The notes beneath the pieces are model-generated. The model was not told the DNA's origin. It made no database searches and saw only the letters and a list, made by a program, of their open reading frames with translations. Both the position numbers and the translations under genes were made by a program. A stretch of DNA of 7,449 nucleotides from JADFXI01 sp050011415 (GTDB lineage Bacteria > Nitrospirota > Thermodesulfovibrionia > Thermodesulfovibrionales > Dissulfurispiraceae): positions 1 through 7,449 of the forward strand of contig JBEKJD010000159.1 in NCBI GenBank assembly GCA_050011415.1, written 5' to 3'. Positions 5,911 to 7,449 of this stretch are shown here, in pieces. How positions within the stretch are numbered: the first letter of the stretch is position 1; every line of letters begins with the position of its first letter.

Positions 5911-5917
5911 CGTGAAG

Positions 5918-6631
5918 ATGAATAAGTTACTTTTGGGCATAATACTTTTGGCGTTGGCAATTGCGGTCCCTGTTGCAACAATTGCAGGGGTAGATATAGG
6001 TGTTGGAATCTCTCTGCCGCCGCCCCTCGCATTTACGGAGCCTCCGGCTGTTGTAGCGCTGCCTGATACGGACGATGTTTACGTTGCACCTGATATTGCT
6101 GCGGACCTGTTTTTCTGGAATGGCTGGTGGTGGCGCCCATGGGAAGGCCGTTGGTATCGCTCACATTATTATGACCGGGGTTGGGGTTATTTTAACAGAG
6201 TGCCAGGTTTTTATTTTGATGTAGACCCTGGTTGGAGAGGATTCTACGGAGGCCATAACTGGCAAGGACACCCGTGGAACTATGAACGGATTCCTCATGA
6301 ACGATTTCAACAGAACTGGCGTGGCTGGCATAATAATGGATATTGGAGAAGGCAGGGAAACTGGGGCGTCAAGGGCTATCAACCTCGGGCGCAACGAGAG
6401 AGACAGGAACTAAGAAATCAAAGACAGGAGCAATACAGACAGAGGCCTGAGGTCCAGCGGCTTGGACAACAGAGACAAGGGCAGCAAAGACAACCCAATG
6501 TCCGGCAACCGCAGAGACAGCAGCAGCGTCAGGGGCAGCATTCTCAACCTCGTGGCGGGCAAACCCAGAAAGGATCGCAACACCAAAAGTCTCAACAAAA
6601 ACCTGAACGCGGGAAAGCAGGACATAAATAG
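5918..6631 (+). CDS. Exported Trp/Tyr-rich protein with Gln/Arg-rich basic tail, function unknown
   Basis: The 237-residue protein has three zones. Residues 1 to about 24 are a signal peptide: MNKLLLGIILLALAIAVPVA, then a likely cleavage after TIA, with no lipobox Cys. Residues about 25-62 are a hydrophobic and Pro-rich stretch (VDIGVGISLPPPLAFTEPP and on). Residues about 63-150 hold all 14 tryptophans plus many Tyr, Gly and Arg, including WNGWWWRPWEGRWYRSHYY. Residues about 157-237 are a low-complexity tail of Gln, Arg, Lys and Gly with repeated QRQ/QQRQ and almost no hydrophobic residues. I do not recognise a named family; similar 'GWWWRP..GRWYRS' exported hypothetical proteins occur in Geobacter-like and related bacteria (from memory). 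The gene is solitary, with its own promoter and ribosome binding site, and converges on moaA. The tail may bind nucleic acid, polysaccharide or another polyanion at the cell envelope, but that is speculation. Confidence 0.85.
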   Translation: MNKLLLGIILLALAIAVPVATIAGVDIGVGISLPPPLAFTEPPAVVALPDTDDVYVAPDIAADLFFWNGWWWRPWEGRWYRSHYYDRGWGYFNRVPGFYFDVDPGWRGFYGGHNWQGHPWNYERIPHERFQQNWRGWHNNGYWRRQGNWGVKGYQPRAQRERQELRNQRQEQYRQRPEVQRLGQQRQGQQRQPNVRQPQRQQQRQGQHSQPRGGQTQKGSQHQKSQQKPERGKAGHK

Positions 6632-6658
6632 CAGGAGGACAAGAAGATCAGGATGGAA

Positions 6659-6727
6659 AGGGGGATGTCTGAATAGCGCATTCAATGGGTGAGTTCAATC
6701 CATTGGACCCGCTGTTGTCATCCCCCT
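6659..6727. terminator. Inverted repeats between convergent genes
   Basis: AGGGGGATG (6659-6667) and CATCCCCCT (6719-6727) are perfect 9-bp inverted repeats. A second, inner pair CAATGG (6683-6688) and CCATTG (6700-6705) lies between them. They fall between the stop of the exported-protein gene and the end of moaA, the right arm covering the last moaA codons. No strong T-run is present, so use as a bidirectional terminator is only plausible. Confidence 0.35.
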
Positions 6728-7449
6728 ATCTTTGACATCGGCTTCAGATGCGCAAAGCTTTTTTCATGGTTAATGTCGTGACCTTTCGGTTTGATTTCGA
6801 CCGAAAGCCTGATGAGCCTTTCGATTTCGCTGTCATCGGCCCCGGACCGCATGGCTGATTTGAGATCAATTTCTGTTTCGGAAAACAGGCAGGGCCGGAG
6901 TTTCCCTTCGGATGTCAGTCTCAGTCGGTTGCAGGAATTGCAGAAATGATGAGTTATGGGGCTTATAAAACCTATTACACCGGGTGCATGCTCAAACCGG
7001 TAATAACGGGCAGGTCCTGTTCTCCGCAGTTTCACCGGACTGATAGGCGCAATAGCTGAAACCCGTTTCCTGATTTCCCCGGTGGAAATGTATTTCCCCT
7101 CGCTCCATGCCGCGCCCGTACCCATCGGCATAAACTCTATGAAGCGCACATGGAAAGGCGTTTTTACGGTCAATTGTGCAAACGCCTCTATCTCATCATC
7201 ATTGAACCCCCTGATGGGTACCATGTTGAGTTTTACAGGCGATAATCCAGCCTGCTGAACTTCATATATACCTTCAAAAACATTGTTGATGTCTCCACCC
7301 CTCGTTATTTCCCGGTATTTGTCCGGGTTGAGTGAATCGAGGCTGACATTGACTCTGTCAAGTCCTGCAGCCGCGAGCTCGCGGACCTGTTTGCGCAGCA
7401 ATACGCCGTTTGTTGTAAGACTGATATCTTCAATGCCCTCTATACCATG
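6718..7449 (-). CDS. moaA: GTP 3',8-cyclase MoaA, C-terminal part (cut by window edge)
   Basis: The frame is open from the window edge to a TGA at 6718-6720 and encodes 243 residues. The missing N-terminus (about 85-90 residues by comparison with MoaA of about 330) holds the radical-SAM CxxxCxxC cluster. What remains is typical: LTTNGVLL at the start, RVNVSLDSL (32-40), KLNMVPIRGFNDDE (73-86), VRFIEFMPMG (101-110), the second 4Fe-4S site C170-x2-C173-x13-C187 that binds GTP, and the conserved C-terminal Gly-Gly of MSKIGG. Known reaction: radical rearrangement of GTP to 3',8-cyclo-7,8-dihydro-GTP, the first step of molybdenum cofactor synthesis, completed by MoaC. An internal TTG at 7401 can look like a start but is within the conserved domain. 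No other moa gene is in the window. Confidence 0.97.
   Translation of the reverse strand, partial: HGIEGIEDISLTTNGVLLRKQVRELAAAGLDRVNVSLDSLNPDKYREITRGGDINNVFEGIYEVQQAGLSPVKLNMVPIRGFNDDEIEAFAQLTVKTPFHVRFIEFMPMGTGAAWSEGKYISTGEIRKRVSAIAPISPVKLRRTGPARYYRFEHAPGVIGFISPITHHFCNSCNRLRLTSEGKLRPCLFSETEIDLKSAMRSGADDSEIERLIRLSVEIKPKGHDINHEKSFAHLKPMSKIGG

Noticed and set aside
5912..5917. GTG at 5912 as start of the exported protein
   Set aside because: It is one base from the Shine-Dalgarno AAAGGAGG; the ATG at 5918 has correct spacing and begins a standard signal peptide.
6410..6692. Overlapping plus- and minus-strand frames across the Gln/Arg tail
   Set aside because: Low-complexity codons create open frames in several phases; only the frame with signal peptide and ribosome binding site is supported.

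Overview
The window looks like chromosomal DNA from a Gram-negative bacterium of moderate G+C content. Three of its genes resemble lipopolysaccharide-core glycosyltransferases, one is a nucleotide-sugar dehydrogenase of the O-antigen/capsule type, one encodes an exported protein and one is moaA. The protein style and the dispersed palindromic repeats would fit a Nitrospirota or deltaproteobacterial (Desulfobacterota-like) lineage. That is an impression only, since no rRNA or other marker gene is present.

Layout. From 4104 down to 1 the minus strand carries a run of four glycosyltransferase genes, in transcription order: a GT9 heptosyltransferase (3016-4104), a WaaG-like GT4 enzyme (1773-2942), a RfaQ-like GT9 heptosyltransferase III (567-1718), and a GT4 enzyme cut by the window edge (1-570) whose ATG overlaps the preceding stop codon. 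A strong palindrome with T-runs on both sides (2966-3006) separates the first gene from the other three. A cluster of short repeats (1729-1822) sits at the GT4/RfaQ junction and supplies the last codons of the GT4 gene. Diverging from this run on the plus strand is a UDP-N-acetylhexosamine 6-dehydrogenase of the TviB/WbpO type (4504-5814). Next come a solitary exported Trp/Tyr-rich, Gln/Arg-tailed protein (5918-6631) with its own promoter and, convergent to it, the C-terminal three quarters of moaA (6718-7449, minus strand).

The genes from 1 to 5814 fit one job: making and transferring sugars for cell-surface polysaccharide, with heptose and hexose addition to the LPS core and uronic-acid nucleotide sugar supply. 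MoaA (molybdenum cofactor synthesis) and the exported protein are unrelated neighbours.

The most unusual part is the divergent intergenic region 4036-4503. It holds two separate elements of about 175-185 bp with long, nearly perfect terminal inverted repeats (29 bp and 34 bp), both MITE-like. The first lies between a good extended -10 promoter and the GT9 gene, is flanked by an 11-bp near-direct repeat containing a Shine-Dalgarno-like sequence, and appears to have disrupted the gene's start: the position where homologues carry Met is ATC, and the only conventional in-frame start (TTG) lies inside the element. The second ends 18 bp before the dehydrogenase start codon, so that gene's promoter must be inside or beyond the element. 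I found no CRISPR array, tRNA, rRNA, integrase or complete transposase, and no convincing new defence or other multi-gene system.
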